Assembly (NCBI GenBank): GCA_951813575.1
Contig: OX638375.1
Span: forward strand, 2,991,042-3,055,041
DNA: 64,000 nucleotides
Direction: 5' to 3'
Origin: Candidatus Binatia bacterium
Lineage (GTDB): Bacteria; Desulfobacterota; Binatia; UBA9968; JAJDTQ01
Shown here: positions 27,122 to 38,300 of the stretch, piece by piece
How positions within the stretch are numbered: position 1 is the stretch's first letter
How the letters are laid out: each line of letters opens with the position of its first letter
Translations under genes and position numbers: made by a program
The notes under the pieces: model-generated
Seen by the model: the letters and a program-made list of their open reading frames with translations, nothing else
Databases searched by the model: none
What the model was told of the DNA's origin: nothing

Positions 27122-29536
27122 CTAACGGAGCGTGGCGTCGAACTCGGCACAAAGCCGGCGGGTCAGGTCCTCATGCACGGCGTTGACCTCGTGGTCGGTG
27201 AGGGTCCTCTCCGGGGATCGGTAGAAGACCTTGTACGCCAGACTCTTCTTTCCTTCGCTGATGGGAGCGCCGGTGTATTCGTCGAAAATATTCACCCGCT
27301 CGATGAGAGCCTGATCCAGCCTCTTGACCCAATCGATCACTGTCTGACCCGGGAAGTCCGCCGTCACGACGATGGCGAGGTCCCGCTCCACCGAGGGGAA
27401 ACGGGGAATGGGACGCACTCTGAAATCTGGCCGAGCATAGTGAACGATCGCTTCGAAGTCAAGCTCGAAAAGGAAGCAGGGGGGCAGGTCCAATTCCTCG
27501 CGAACTCGCGGACTTATCTCGCCAACGTGGCCCAACTGCCCGTCCCCGCCGGCGACCGAGGCGAAGCGGCCGGGGTGCAGGACCGAGGGGGCGTCCTCGG
27601 CCGTCCAGCGGGAATCGGCGCAGCCGGCGCCCTCCAGGAGATCCTCCACGATCCCCTTCATGTCCGCGAAGGTGAAGTCCCGGCTTTCCACCTTCATCCC
27701 GCGCCGTGGCCGGCGGCCGCGGATGAGGCCGGCGACGTTGATCCGTTCGGTGAAGCCGCCGCCGCCCGCGAGCGAGAAGACCTTGTTGAGCTCGAAGATC
27801 ATCGAGCTCTCGTTGCGGCGCTCGGCGTGGTCGTGCAGGTTCTCGACCAGCCCGGGAAGCAGGCTGAGGCGCATCTCATCGGTTTCCTGCCGCAGCGGGT
27901 TGGTGACCCGGACGGCCTTGCCCTCGCCGGCCCAGAGCCCGGGGAAAGTCCGGTTCATATCCGGGGAGCAGAAGGGCAGGGTCACCACCTCGCTCAACCC
28001 CGCGGTGACGAGCAGCGAGCGGGTCTTCCGCATCCAGCGCAGCAGCGCGTCGCCCTGTCCGGCGCCCATGCGCACCGCCGGCAGTGTGGCCGGGATGTTG
28101 TCGTAACCATGGATCCGCGCCAGCTCCTCGACGATGTCCGCCTCCCGGGTGAGGTCGAACCGAAACGAGGGCGGGCATGCCACGAGGTCCTGCTCGGACG
28201 AGCGCTTCAACTCGATGCCGAGGGACTCGATGATGCCGCGAATACGTTCCGGCGCCAGATCCACCCCCAGGGCGCGCTTGACGCTGGCGTACCGGAGGGT
28301 GATGTCAGGCGGCCTGCGCGCCCCCGGATAGACGTCGGCGAAACCCTCGACCACACGGGCTTCGCCCATTTCTTCCCACAGCGCCACGGCCCGGTCCATG
28401 GCGTAACGCGTCCCTTCCGGATCGACGCCCCGTTCGAACCGGTGGGAGGCCTCGGTATGCATCCCCATGCGCTTGGCCGTGCGCCGGATGGTCAGGGGGT
28501 CGAAGTGGGCGCTTTCCAGCAGCACGGATTCGGTCTCGTCGGTCACCTCGGAGCCCGCCCCGCCCATGACGCCGGCCAGGGCCGCGGGGATGTCGCCGTC
28601 GCAGATCAGCAGGTCGTCGGGATGGAGCGCCCGTTCCGATCCGTCCAGGGTGGTCAGCGTGCTCGACTCGCCGGCGGTGCGGACCACGATACGCCGGCTG
28701 GCGATGCTCTGCGCGTCGAAGGCGTGGAGCGGCTGGCCGGTCTCCAGCATGACGTAGTTGGTGACGTCCACGATGTGGTTGATGGAGCGGATGCCGCAGG
28801 CCTCGAGCCGGAAGCGGAGCCACGGCGGCGCCGGCGCCGGCCGGAGTCCGTGGATGAGCCGGGCCGAGTAGCGCGGGCACAGGTCCGGGTCCAGGATTTC
28901 CACCGCCACGGGAATCGTCGGCGGGTGGTCGCGGAGATGGGCGGGAATGGCGGGAGCCCGGAGCCTCCCTCCGGTCAGCGCGGCGATCTCCCGCGCCAGC
29001 CCCAGGACGCTGAGGCAGTCGCCGCGGTTGGGCGTGACGCTGACCTCCACCATCCAGTCGTTCAGGCCCAGGTAATCCTGCAGCGATACGCCCGCGGGGG
29101 CGTCGCCGGGCAGCTCCATGATGCCGCGGTGGTCGTCGGAAAGCCCCAGCTCCTTCTCGGAGCAGAGCATCCCCTCCGAGGCGACTCCCCGGATGGGGCG
29201 GCGCTCGATGGCCTGTCCCGACGGCAGCACGGAGCCCACTCGCAGGAACGCCGTCTTCATGCCCGCCCGGACGTTGGGGGCGCCGCACACGATGCGCAAC
29301 GGATGTCCGTCGTCGTGGATCTCGCACACCGACAGCCGGTCGGCGTCCGGATGGGGCTGAACGCCCCGCACCTCCACAACCTCCGCGCCGGCGTCATCCG
29401 CCAGAGGCTGGACCGCTTCCACCTCGAGGCCGGCGTGGGTCAGCCGCTCGGCCAGCTCCTCGGGGCCGAAGGATCCCCTGCCGGCCGCGTCCGGGAACTC
29501 CACGAGTTCCATCAGCCAGTTGAACGTGAGCTTCAT
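27122..29536 (-). CDS. pheT: phenylalanyl-tRNA synthetase beta subunit
   Basis: An 804-residue protein with the EMAP-II-like OB fold near the N-terminus, the B3/B4 editing region, B5 (ALGVDLAPERIRGIIESLG) and a C-terminal FDX-ACB anticodon-binding domain ending ...LCAEFDATLR. Length is normal. It is 12 bases after pheS and translated from the same mRNA; together they form the alpha2-beta2 enzyme that charges tRNA-Phe. Confidence 0.97.
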   Translation of the reverse strand: MKLTFNWLMELVEFPDAAGRGSFGPEELAERLTHAGLEVEAVQPLADDAGAEVVEVRGVQPHPDADRLSVCEIHDDGHPLRIVCGAPNVRAGMKTAFLRVGSVLPSGQAIERRPIRGVASEGMLCSEKELGLSDDHRGIMELPGDAPAGVSLQDYLGLNDWMVEVSVTPNRGDCLSVLGLAREIAALTGGRLRAPAIPAHLRDHPPTIPVAVEILDPDLCPRYSARLIHGLRPAPAPPWLRFRLEACGIRSINHIVDVTNYVMLETGQPLHAFDAQSIASRRIVVRTAGESSTLTTLDGSERALHPDDLLICDGDIPAALAGVMGGAGSEVTDETESVLLESAHFDPLTIRRTAKRMGMHTEASHRFERGVDPEGTRYAMDRAVALWEEMGEARVVEGFADVYPGARRPPDITLRYASVKRALGVDLAPERIRGIIESLGIELKRSSEQDLVACPPSFRFDLTREADIVEELARIHGYDNIPATLPAVRMGAGQGDALLRWMRKTRSLLVTAGLSEVVTLPFCSPDMNRTFPGLWAGEGKAVRVTNPLRQETDEMRLSLLPGLVENLHDHAERRNESSMIFELNKVFSLAGGGGFTERINVAGLIRGRRPRRGMKVESRDFTFADMKGIVEDLLEGAGCADSRWTAEDAPSVLHPGRFASVAGGDGQLGHVGEISPRVREELDLPPCFLFELDFEAIVHYARPDFRVRPIPRFPSVERDLAIVVTADFPGQTVIDWVKRLDQALIERVNIFDEYTGAPISEGKKSLAYKVFYRSPERTLTDHEVNAVHEDLTRRLCAEFDATLR

Positions 29537-29548
29537 GACGGAACCGGA

Positions 29549-30586
29549 TCAGGGCGGGAACTGTCTCAGGAAGCGGATGTCGTTCTGGAAGAACAGCCGG
29601 ATGTCATCCATGCCGTACTTCAGCATGGCGATGCGCTCCACGCCCATGCCGAACGCGAAACCGGAGAAGGCCTCGGCATCGTAGCCGACGAAGCCGAACA
29701 CGTTGGGGTCGATCATTCCCGACCCGAGGATCTCCAGCCACCCCGACCCCCGGCACACGCGGCAGTTGCCGGCGTCCCGGGCGCCGCGGCACAGGATGCA
29801 GCCGATGTCCACCTCGGCGCTGGGCTCGGTGAACGGGAAGAAGCTGGGGCGGAAGCGCACGCGCACTTCATCCTGAAAGATCTGCTCGAGGAAAAGGGTC
29901 AGCACCCCTTTCAGGTCCCCGAAGGAGATGTCGTGGTCCACCATGAAGCCCTCCACCTGGTGGAACACGGGCGAGTGGGTGGCGTCGTCGTCGTGGCGGT
30001 AGACGGCGCCGGGCGCGATGATCTGCAACGGCGGCCGCCGCTGCTCCATGATCCGGATCTGCACGGGTGAGGTGTGGGTGCGGAGCACGTGGTCATCCGA
30101 CACGAAGAAGGTGTCCTGCATGTCCCGCGCCGGATGGTCCCTGGGAATGTTCAGTGCCTCGAAGTTGTGGTAGTCGTCCTCCACGTCCGGGCCCCGGGCG
30201 ATCTCGAATCCCATGCCGGTGAAGACGTCGATGATCTCGTCCGTAACCCGCGTGAGAGGATGCACGCGGCCCCGTTCCACGCGGTTCCCCGGCAGCGTGA
30301 CGTCGAGGCGGGGGCCCTGGTCCATCGGGCGCCCCCGGTTCCTCCGGAGGTCGTCGAGGCGCGTTTCGAGAAGTCCCTCGATCTCCCCCCGCCGCCGGTT
30401 CAGCTCCTGACCGGCCCGCGGCCGCTGGTCGGCCGGCAACTCCCTGAGCCCGCGCATCAGCGCCGTGAGCTTGCCGCCCTTGCGGCCCAGGTAGTCGATA
30501 CGGATCTGCTCGATCTCCTCTTCCGAGGCGCACCGTTCAAGGCGTCCGGTGACTTCCTCGTGGAGCTTCTCGAGGTTGTCGATCAT
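29549..30586 (-). CDS. pheS: phenylalanyl-tRNA synthetase alpha subunit
   Basis: A 345-residue class II synthetase subunit. Motif 2 is represented by the HTSPVQIR region, and the FRPSFFPFTEPSAEVD segment and the GFAFGMGVERIAMLKYG motif 3 are present. A Cys-rich insert (C-I-L-C ... C-R-V-C-R-G-S-G-W) is common in many bacterial PheS. It lies 14 bases after rplT in the operon and is followed by pheT. Confidence 0.97.
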   Translation of the reverse strand: MIDNLEKLHEEVTGRLERCASEEEIEQIRIDYLGRKGGKLTALMRGLRELPADQRPRAGQELNRRRGEIEGLLETRLDDLRRNRGRPMDQGPRLDVTLPGNRVERGRVHPLTRVTDEIIDVFTGMGFEIARGPDVEDDYHNFEALNIPRDHPARDMQDTFFVSDDHVLRTHTSPVQIRIMEQRRPPLQIIAPGAVYRHDDDATHSPVFHQVEGFMVDHDISFGDLKGVLTLFLEQIFQDEVRVRFRPSFFPFTEPSAEVDIGCILCRGARDAGNCRVCRGSGWLEILGSGMIDPNVFGFVGYDAEAFSGFAFGMGVERIAMLKYGMDDIRLFFQNDIRFLRQFPP

Positions 30587-30600
30587 GGTCGGGGAGGGTG

Positions 30601-31020
30601 TCAGGCCCCCGGATCGGGTTCCGGGGCAGGGTCGGCTTGGGAACCGGGGGCAGGCCCCCGACCGGCGTCCAGGGCCTGTTTGGCGCGCTGCACCACCTGG
30701 TCGAACACCGCCGCGTCACGCGCCGCGAGATCCGCCAGGATCTTGCGGTCCAGTTCCACGCCGGCCACCTTCAATCCGTGAATCAGCCTGCTGTAGGACA
30801 GTCCGTTGACCCGCGCGCCGGCGCTGATGCGAATGTTCCATAAACCCCGGAAGGTGCGTTTGCGCACTCGTCGGTCCCGGTAGGCGTAGACGAGTCCGCG
30901 CTCGACGGTCTCTCTGGCGACGCGGTACAGTCTTCGGCGGCCTCCGACGTACCCCTTGGCCAGTTTCATGATCTTTCTTCGGCGCCGGCGGGAAGCCGGT
31001 CCGCCTTTGACTCTAGGCAT
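30601..31020 (-). CDS. rplT: 50S ribosomal protein L20 with C-terminal extension
   Basis: A 139-residue basic protein beginning [20 protein letters not shown] with the L20 signature ([14 protein letters not shown]). The family is about 118 residues; the last 20 ([20 protein letters not shown]) form a Pro/Gly-rich acidic tail. The first part is standard and the ATG is clear. In E. coli L20 represses rpmI-rplT translation; no such site was sought here. Confidence 0.96.
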   Translation of the reverse strand: MPRVKGGPASRRRRRKIMKLAKGYVGGRRRLYRVARETVERGLVYAYRDRRVRKRTFRGLWNIRISAGARVNGLSYSRLIHGLKVAGVELDRKILADLAARDAAVFDQVVQRAKQALDAGRGPAPGSQADPAPEPDPGA

Positions 31021-31160
31021 GGCTCTGTGCTCCTTGAACCAAAATCAACAGGGGCGCTGCCGAGGAGGGCGCGCCCTGGTGTCCTGTCCCGTCTTGTCTG
31101 AACGGGTATTGTTGGCGGTGGGTCCCGGTGCCTGTTCCCCGGGACGTGCGTGGCCGCCCC

Positions 31161-31358
31161 CTACAGGTAGGGGATGAGGCGCCGCATGGTCTTCGTTTCG
31201 TAGCTCGATACCGACTCGGCCTGTCTCAGGCGGCGTTTCCGCTTGCGGCTCTTGGTGGACAGAATATGGCTCGTGAAGCCGTGCCGCCTCATGACCTTTC
31301 CACTCTTGCTGACCTTGAACCGCTTGGCCGCCCCCCTTTTGGTCTTTATCTTGGGCAT
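31161..31358 (-). CDS. rpmI: 50S ribosomal protein L35
   Basis: A 65-residue basic protein starting [17 protein letters not shown] with the conserved [17 protein letters not shown] block. Length is standard. The gene follows infC by 34 bases and is separated from rplT by about 140 bases, larger than usual for this operon. Confidence 0.97.
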   Translation of the reverse strand: MPKIKTKRGAAKRFKVSKSGKVMRRHGFTSHILSTKSRKRKRRLRQAESVSSYETKTMRRLIPYL

Positions 31359-31392
31359 CCTGAGTATCCTTGTTTCTTATGCAATGCGCGCG

Positions 31393-31905
31393 TCATGCGC
31401 TGTTCTTGGGCGTCAGAAGCATGGCCATGCTCCGCCCTTCCAGTTTCGGCGACACATCCAGCTTCGCCAGATCCTGCACCACTTCGAAGACTCCGTTAAG
31501 CATGGCCCTGCCGAGCTCCGGGTGCGTGATCTCACGGCCGCGAAAGAAAACCGACACTTTGACGCGCTGTCCCCGTTCGAGAAAGCGCCGGATGTTTCTC
31601 ACCTTGAACTCCCGGTCATGCTCGTTGGTCCGGGCTCCCATCTTGACTTCCTTGACGGCAACGAAGGTGGCATTGCGTTTCGCCTCCTGCGTCTTTTTCT
31701 TCTGCAGGTAGCGATACTTGCCATAGTCCAGCAAGCGGCACACCGGAGGCTGTGCGTCAGGGGCTACTTCCACCAGGTCGAGCTCCTTCTGCTCCGCGAT
31801 GCTCAGAGCTTCATGCAACGGCATGACTCCAAGCTGTTCTTCCGCGTCGATGACGCGGACCTCGCGTGCTCGGATCTGCTGGTTGATTCTTGTGGGCCGC
31901 GCTAT
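31393..31905 (-). CDS. infC: translation initiation factor IF-3, AUA start
   Basis: A 170-residue initiation factor. Its core begins RINQQIRAREVRVIDAEEQLGVMPL and ends with the C-terminal helix-rich domain (LGRAMLNGVFEVVQDLAKLD). No ATG, GTG or TTG lies in a suitable place; an ATA at 31905 is preceded by AGGAGGT with a 5-base spacing. IF-3 genes often use rare starts (ATT in E. coli) so that excess IF-3 reduces its own translation. Starting at the internal Met (31824) would remove conserved residues. Confidence 0.92.
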   Translation of the reverse strand: MARPTRINQQIRAREVRVIDAEEQLGVMPLHEALSIAEQKELDLVEVAPDAQPPVCRLLDYGKYRYLQKKKTQEAKRNATFVAVKEVKMGARTNEHDREFKVRNIRRFLERGQRVKVSVFFRGREITHPELGRAMLNGVFEVVQDLAKLDVSPKLEGRSMAMLLTPKNSA

Positions 31906-31939
31906 AAAGCACCTCCTGAAGAGATACGTGTATCCAGTG

Positions 31940-33856
31940 TCATTGGACGGGCTCCGTTTCCTGCCCCACGTCTTCCCGGAGCTTATCGAGAAATGCCCCT
32001 ACGGACATGGCCGGCAGGTTTTCCCCGCCGCGTTTCCTTGCCGACAGAGTCTCATTCTGCACTTCCTTGTCGCCGATGACCAGTGCGTACGGTATCTTGG
32101 CCATTTGGGCTTCCCGGATCTTGAAGCCCAGCTTCTCGTTGCGGTCATCCAGCTCGGCCCGCCATCCGTCCGCCAGCAGCCTGTCGCAAACGTCCGCGGC
32201 GTACGGCTTCTGTTGATCCGTGACCGTCACGATGCGCGACTGGACGGGGGCCAGCCACAACGGGAACGCGCCCCCGGTGTGCTCGATCAACAGCGCCATG
32301 AAGCGTTCGATGGAGCCGAGAATCGCCCTGTGAATCATCACCGGCCGCTCCTCCGCTCCGGTGGGCGAGACGTAACCGAGGTCGAACCGTTCGGGCATGG
32401 AGAAGTCGAGCTGGACGGTGCCGAGCTGCCAGCCGCGCTTCATCGCGTCCTTGACGACGAAATCGATCTTCGGGCCATAAAAGGCACCGTCGCCTGCACT
32501 GATCTCATAGGCTACGTTTCGTTTCTCCAGCGATGCGGCCAGCGCGGCCTCGGCACGTTCCCAGGTTTCCAGGGCGCCCAGGTATTGGTCCGGCCTGGTG
32601 GAGAGGAAGACCTCCAGATCCTGGAAGTTGAACCTATGATACACCTCGCGCAGCATGTCAAGCAGACAGGCGATTTCCTGCTCGATCTGCGACGGGGCGC
32701 AGAAGATGTGGGCGTCGTCCTGCGAGAAGCTGCGCACCCGCGTGAGTCCGGCGGTGACGCCGGATTTCTCGTAGCGGTGAAGGCGCCCGAAATCCGCCAG
32801 CCGTATCGGCAGGTCCCGGTAGGAGCGCTTCTTCGAGGCGTAGATGAACGTGTGGCTCGGGCAGTTCATGGGCTTGACGCCGAACTCGCGCTCATCGATG
32901 TGGGTAAAGTACATGTTGTCCTTGTAGTGATCGTAGTGCCCCGACCGGTGCCACAGGCCGGCGTCGAAGATTTGCGGTGTGATCACCTCTTCGTAGCCGT
33001 AGCGCCGGTACAGGCCGCGCATGTACTCCACCAGGGTGTTGTAGATGAAGGCCCCCTTGGGATGAAAGAACGGGCTTGCCGGGGCCGCGGGATGAAAGCT
33101 GAACAGGTCCAGTTCTTTTCCGAGCTTGCGGTGGTCCCGCTTGCGCGCTTCTTCGAGCAACGCCAGGTGTTGCTTCAACTCCTTCCGGGACGGGAACGCG
33201 GTGCCGTAGATGCGCTGCAGCATCTCGTTCCGCTCGTCGCCGCGCCAGTAGGCCCCGGCCACCGAGGTCAGCTTGAAGGCCTGGATCAACCCGGTGCTGG
33301 GCAGGTGCGGGCCTCGGCAGAGGTCGACCCAGTCCCCCTGGCGATAGAGTGACACGGTCTCGTCCGGAATCCCCGAAAGGATCTCGACCTTGTAGTCTTC
33401 CCCCATGCCACGGAACAGCTCGATGGCCTCGGCCTTCGGCAGCTCTTCCCGGGCGATGGCCAGATCCTGCCCCGCCAGCTCGCGCATCCGTTCCTCGACC
33501 TGCTCGATCTCCTCGGGCGTGAACGGTTTGTCGCGCTTGAAGTCGTAGTAGAAACCTTCCCGGGTGGTGGGGCCGATGGTCACCTGGGTGCCGGGGAACA
33601 GGCTCTGAACCGCCTGGGCCATGAGATGGGCCGTGGAATGGCGCAGGATATCGATGCCCTCGTCGCTGTCGAGGGGGATCCATTCCACCGCGCAGTCTTC
33701 CACCACCGGCCTCGCCAGGTCCACGGCGGCGCCGTCGACGGCGGCCGCCACGATGCGCCTGCCGCCGGGCGAAAGTTCGCCGATGTCTCCGGCCGGGGTC
33801 CCGGGAGCGGCCTCGAGGGTCCCGCCCCCTGGTACGGTTACGCGAATCTTGCTCAT
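31940..33856 (-). CDS. thrS: threonyl-tRNA synthetase
   Basis: A 638-residue class II synthetase. It has an N-terminal TGS domain (IRVTVPGGGTLEAAPGT), the editing-domain HxxxH in LRHSTAHLMAQ, class II motif 2 (TRVRSFSQDDAHIF) and a C-terminal anticodon-binding domain. It begins the thrS-infC-rpmI-rplT-pheST operon; infC starts 34 bases after its stop. Length is normal. It charges tRNA-Thr. Confidence 0.97.
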   Translation of the reverse strand: MSKIRVTVPGGGTLEAAPGTPAGDIGELSPGGRRIVAAAVDGAAVDLARPVVEDCAVEWIPLDSDEGIDILRHSTAHLMAQAVQSLFPGTQVTIGPTTREGFYYDFKRDKPFTPEEIEQVEERMRELAGQDLAIAREELPKAEAIELFRGMGEDYKVEILSGIPDETVSLYRQGDWVDLCRGPHLPSTGLIQAFKLTSVAGAYWRGDERNEMLQRIYGTAFPSRKELKQHLALLEEARKRDHRKLGKELDLFSFHPAAPASPFFHPKGAFIYNTLVEYMRGLYRRYGYEEVITPQIFDAGLWHRSGHYDHYKDNMYFTHIDEREFGVKPMNCPSHTFIYASKKRSYRDLPIRLADFGRLHRYEKSGVTAGLTRVRSFSQDDAHIFCAPSQIEQEIACLLDMLREVYHRFNFQDLEVFLSTRPDQYLGALETWERAEAALAASLEKRNVAYEISAGDGAFYGPKIDFVVKDAMKRGWQLGTVQLDFSMPERFDLGYVSPTGAEERPVMIHRAILGSIERFMALLIEHTGGAFPLWLAPVQSRIVTVTDQQKPYAADVCDRLLADGWRAELDDRNEKLGFKIREAQMAKIPYALVIGDKEVQNETLSARKRGGENLPAMSVGAFLDKLREDVGQETEPVQ

Positions 33857-33914
33857 CCTATCCTGTTATAGTCGGCAAACGGCGACTGTTCTTGAGGGCA
33901 GCAACCACGGGGAT

Positions 33915-33989
33915 TGGTAGGCACGGGCGGGATTGAACCGCCGACCTCTTCCGCGTCAAGGAAGCGCTCTCCCACTGAGCTACGTGCCT
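33915..33989 (-). tRNA. tRNA-Val (GAC anticodon)
   Basis: A 75-base cloverleaf with encoded CCA. The acceptor AGGCACG pairs with CGTGCCT. The anticodon stem CTTCC/GGAAG encloses the loop TTGACGC, giving GAC (Val). The T-arm carries GGTTCAATCC. It lies between thrS and hflX, both on the same strand. Confidence 0.95.
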
Positions 33990-34040
33990 CGATCCACCTT
34001 CGCAAAGGTCTGATTTTATTACCAAAGGGAAGGGTCTCTG

Positions 34041-35357
34041 TCAACGGCGCGGGGCTCTCCGGGGTTCTCCGAGTTCCGCGCCGTTGGCGGCGGCCAGCTT
34101 CCGGACCTGCCCCGAGACCTTGGCCGAAACCAGCGCCGTGACCCGCACGCCGTGCTCGTCGTATTCCTCGGCGAGCACCTGTCCCCGGGCGCGCAGGAAG
34201 GGGATGATGACGGACTCGGATTGCGGAAGCGTCAGGTGGATGCGTTGCTTCCCCCGGTCCAGCAGTCTCGCGATGGTTTCCAGCAGCCGCTCGATGCCCT
34301 CCCCGGTCCGGGCGGATATGGGGCAGAGGCCCTCGTGGCCGTTGGGGGAATAAAGCGGCAGGTCCTCGGCGATGTCGATCTTGTTGGGCACGACCAGGCG
34401 CGGCGTGTCGGCCGCGCCGATGTCGTCCAGCACCGAATCGACGATGGCGAGCTGCCGCTCGGCCAGGGGGCTCGTGGGGTCCAGCACGCACAGCAGCAGA
34501 TCGGCCTGATGGATCTCCTCCAGGGTGGCCTTGAAGGCGTCCATGAGGGTGTGGGGGATCTTGTTGATGAAGCCCACGGTGTCCACCAGCATCACCCTTT
34601 CCCGGTTGGGAAGCCGCAGCGCCCGCGTGCGCGGGTCGAGGGTGGCGAAGAGCTTGTCCGCCGCCAGCACCCCGGCCCGGGTCAGGCGGTTCATCAGCGT
34701 GGACTTGCCGGAGTTGGTGTAGCCCACCAGCGCCACGGTGGGGTAGGGGATGGAATCCCGTTCCTTGCGCTGCAGCCGCCGGGTCTTGGCGACGCCGTCC
34801 AGACGCCGTTTGAGGCGGCCGATGCGTTCCCGGATGCGTCTGCGGTCCACCTCGAGCTGGGTCTCGCCCGGACCCCGCGTGCCGATGCCGCCCGCTATCC
34901 GGGAAAGGTGGGACCAGAGCCGGGTGAGCCGGGGCAGCAGGTATTCCAGTTGCGCCAGCTCCACCTGGAGCTTGCCCTCCCGGCTCCGGGCGCGTAGCGC
35001 GAAGATGTCCAGGATGAGCTGCGTGCGGTCCACCACCCGGAGGTTGAGCGCCGACTCCAGGTTCCGTTGTTGCGCCGGGGTGAGGTCGTTGTCGAAGATG
35101 ACGAGGTCCGGCCGGTGCTCGTCGACGAACGCGCGGATCTCCGCCACCTTGCCGGAGCCCGCCAGGGTGGCGGTCTGGAACCGGCCCGTGTTCTGGCTGA
35201 AGACGCCGACGACCTGGGCGCCGGCGCTGGCGGCGAGTCCCCGGAGCTCCTCCAGGCTTTCTTCCAGCGGGACATCGTCGGCGGAAGCCGGCGTTTCCAC
35301 GCCCACCAGCACCGCGCGCTCGGCCTGCCCGTCCCGTTCGCCGTGGTTCAATTCCAC
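34041..35357 (-). CDS. hflX: ribosome-associated GTPase HflX
   Basis: A 438-residue GTPase that splits stalled or stressed ribosomes. The G1 loop is [17 protein letters not shown]3 is DTVGFI and G4 is NKID. The N-terminal HflX domain has the [14 protein letters not shown] linker. The start is a GTG at 35357 that shares one base with the dnaE stop (TAGTG), so the genes are tightly coupled; the longer upstream frame is a shadow of dnaE. Length matches the family. Confidence 0.94.
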   Translation of the reverse strand: MELNHGERDGQAERAVLVGVETPASADDVPLEESLEELRGLAASAGAQVVGVFSQNTGRFQTATLAGSGKVAEIRAFVDEHRPDLVIFDNDLTPAQQRNLESALNLRVVDRTQLILDIFALRARSREGKLQVELAQLEYLLPRLTRLWSHLSRIAGGIGTRGPGETQLEVDRRRIRERIGRLKRRLDGVAKTRRLQRKERDSIPYPTVALVGYTNSGKSTLMNRLTRAGVLAADKLFATLDPRTRALRLPNRERVMLVDTVGFINKIPHTLMDAFKATLEEIHQADLLLCVLDPTSPLAERQLAIVDSVLDDIGAADTPRLVVPNKIDIAEDLPLYSPNGHEGLCPISARTGEGIERLLETIARLLDRGKQRIHLTLPQSESVIIPFLRARGQVLAEEYDEHGVRVTALVSAKVSGQVRKLAAANGAELGEPRRAPRR

Positions 35358-38300
35358 TAGCTGCTTCTCGACGTGATGCCGAACTTGCGGTGCACGGTGT
35401 CCAGCAACGCCCGCGACGGGTTGATGCGGAAGTCGGCGGGTCCGATGACCTTGGTCTCCCGGGCCGCGGTAGTCATGTGGAGATAGACCGAAGCCTTCCC
35501 CTGTTCGCCGGCGATGAAGTCGTGGAACGCCTGCAGCTCCTGGCGGTGGCTCTCCGTGAGGAAGAAGTGCACTTCCCGGGGAGTGTGGTTCGAAGGGGCG
35601 GTGATGGCCTGGGCGCAGGCTTCCTCCAGCGGCAGGATGTCGTTGGCGATGAGGGTGATGCGCTCCTCGCCGATGTCCAGCCTGCCCTTGACCCGGATGG
35701 GGTCGTCGCGTCCGATGCAGTCCGCCGTCTGCCGGTACGTGTCCGGCCACGCGATGGTATCCACGAACCCGGTCTTGTCCTCGAGATTGAAGTTGGCGTA
35801 TCGTTCGCCCTTCTTGGTGTTCTTGAGCTTCAGCGCGGTCACCACCCCCACCATGGTCACGTCGCCGTTGTTGCCGTTCGCGCGGACCTGGTTGGCCGCC
35901 AACGCGCGCAGCCGTTTGAGGGACTCCTCGAACCGGTCCAGCGGATGGCCGGTGACATAGAAGCCCACGGTCTCCTTCTCGAACGCCAGGAGCTGGCTGC
36001 CGGTCCACTCCTCCACCGACTCGTAGGCGTCCATGGGGTCCTTGGGCGGCGCCTCGAGCAGGTCGAACATGCCGAACTGGGAGCTGTCGCGGTCCCGCTG
36101 CGAGGACTGACCGGTTTTCAGGGCGTCGTCCAGCGAAGCCATGAGGCGGGCGCGGTACTGGCCCGTGGAGTCGAAGGCGCCGCACTTGACCAGGCTTTCC
36201 ACCACCCGCCGGTTCACCACCTTCAGGTCCACCCGCCGGCAGAAGTCGAAGAGCGACTGGAACGGACCGGTGTGTTCGCGGGTCTCCCGGATGGCCTCGA
36301 CGGCCTTCTCGCCGACGTTCTTGACCGCGGAAAGGCCGAAGCGGATGCGCTCTCCCGCCACCGTGAACCGGGCGCCCCCCTCGTTGACGTCCGGCGGGAG
36401 CACCTCCACGCCCTGCTCGCGGCACTCCGCGAGGTTCTTGATGACCTTGTCGGTGTCGCCCATTTCCGAGCTCATGAGCGCCGCCATGAACTCCACCGGG
36501 TAGTGCGTTTTCAGCCAGGCCGTGTGGTAGGAGACCAGGGCGTAGGCGGCGGAATGGGACTTGTTGAAGCCGTAGCGCGCGAAGGTCTCCATCTGATCGA
36601 AGATGGCGGTGGCATGCTCCTTCCGGATGCCGTTGGCGCCCGCCCCCTCGATGAACCGCTGCCGCTGGCTGGCCATCTCCTCGGGGTCCTTCTTGCCCAT
36701 GGCGCGGCGCAGGATGTCGGCGTCGCCGAGGCTGTAGTTGGCCATGGTCTGGGCGATCTGCATGACCTGCTCCTGATACACGATGACGCCGTAGGTGTCC
36801 TTCAGGATGGGCTGGAGCTGCGGATGCAGATAGGAAACCTTCTCCTTGCCGCTCTTGCGCTTGATGTACTCTTCCGCCATGCCGCTATCCAGCGGCCCCG
36901 GCCGGTAGAGGGCGAGGATGGCCACCAGGTCCTCGAAGCAGTTGGGTTTGATGCGCACGCTCATCTCGCGGATGCCCGTGCTTTCCAGTTGGAAGATCCC
37001 GGTGGTGTTGCCGCTGCCCACCAGGCGGTAGGCTTCCGGGTCGTCCAGGGCAATCTTCTGGATATCCGGGGCGTCGCCCCGCGTTTCCCGGATCAGGTCC
37101 AGGCAGTCGTGGATCAGCGTCAGCGTCTTGAGTCCCAGGAAGTCGAACTTGACGAGGCCGATCTTCTCCACGCTGGACATGTCGTACTGGGTGACGATGT
37201 TGCCGTCCCGGTCCTGGTACAGGGGCAGGTGGTCCACCAGCGGGAGGTTGGAGATCACCACTCCGGCGGCGTGGGTCGACGAGTGCCGCGTGAGCCCCTC
37301 CAGGCGCAGGGCGTGGTTGATGAGGTTGGCGATGCGCGGATCGTCGTCCGCCAGCCGGTTCAGCTGGGGTTCCTGCTTGAGGGCGTCGGTGAGCGAGCAG
37401 TCGAAGCCCTGCCTGGAAGCGGGCACCAGCTTGGCGATGGCGTCGGTCTCCGCGAACGAGAGCCCCACGGCGCGTCCCACGTCGCGGATGGCGGCCTTGG
37501 CCTTGAGGGTCCCGAAGGTGGTGATCTGGGCCACCTTGTCGGCGCCGTACTTCTCCTTGACGTACTGGATCACCTGGTCCCGGCCGCGGATGCAGAAGTC
37601 CACGTCGATGTCCGGCATGGAGCGCCGCTCCGGGTTCAGGAAGCGCTCGAACAGCAGGTTGTGCCGTATCGGGTCGAGGTCGGTGATGCGCAGCGCGTAG
37701 GCCACCAGGCTGCCGGCGGCGGAGCCGCGTCCCGGCCCCACCGGTATGCCCTCGTCCTTCGCATAGTTGATGAAGTCCGCGACGATGAGGAAATAGCCCG
37801 GGAACTGCATGCTCTTGATGACGCCCAGCTCGTACTCGAGCCGCTCCCGGTAGGCGTCGCGGTCCACCTCGCCGGCGTCCCGGAGGCGGTCATCGAGGCC
37901 TTGGCGGGCGCGGGCGTCGAGGTAGTCGTCGAGGCTTTGGGCGTCCGGCGCCTCGTAGTGGGGGAAGTGGTACTTGCCGAACTCGATCTCGACGTTGCAG
38001 CGCTCCGCGATGGCCGCGCTCTGGTCCACGGCGTCCGGCAGGTGCGCGAATCCCTCCAGCATCTGGTCGGTGGACTTGAGGAACAGCTCCTCGGTGTCCA
38101 TCTTCATCCGGTTGGGGTCGTTGTGCCCCTTGCCGGTCTGGATGCACAGCAGGATGTCGTGGGCCTGCGCGTCCTCGGGGTCCAGGTAGTGGCAGTCGTT
38201 GGTGGCCACGATGGGCAGCGAGAGGTCCTTGCTCAGCTCCAGGATGCCGGCGTTGACCTTCTCCTGCAGCGGCAGCTTGTTGTCCTGGGCCTCCAGGTAG

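Noticed and set aside
30601..30660. Frameshift or misread end in rplT
   Set aside because: The extra 20 residues are a continuous Pro/Gly/Asp-rich tail in frame with an intact L20 core, so a real extension is simpler.
35358..36425. A hflX start much further upstream, inside dnaE
   Set aside because: That part is the minus-strand shadow frame of dnaE; family homology begins at GTG 35357.
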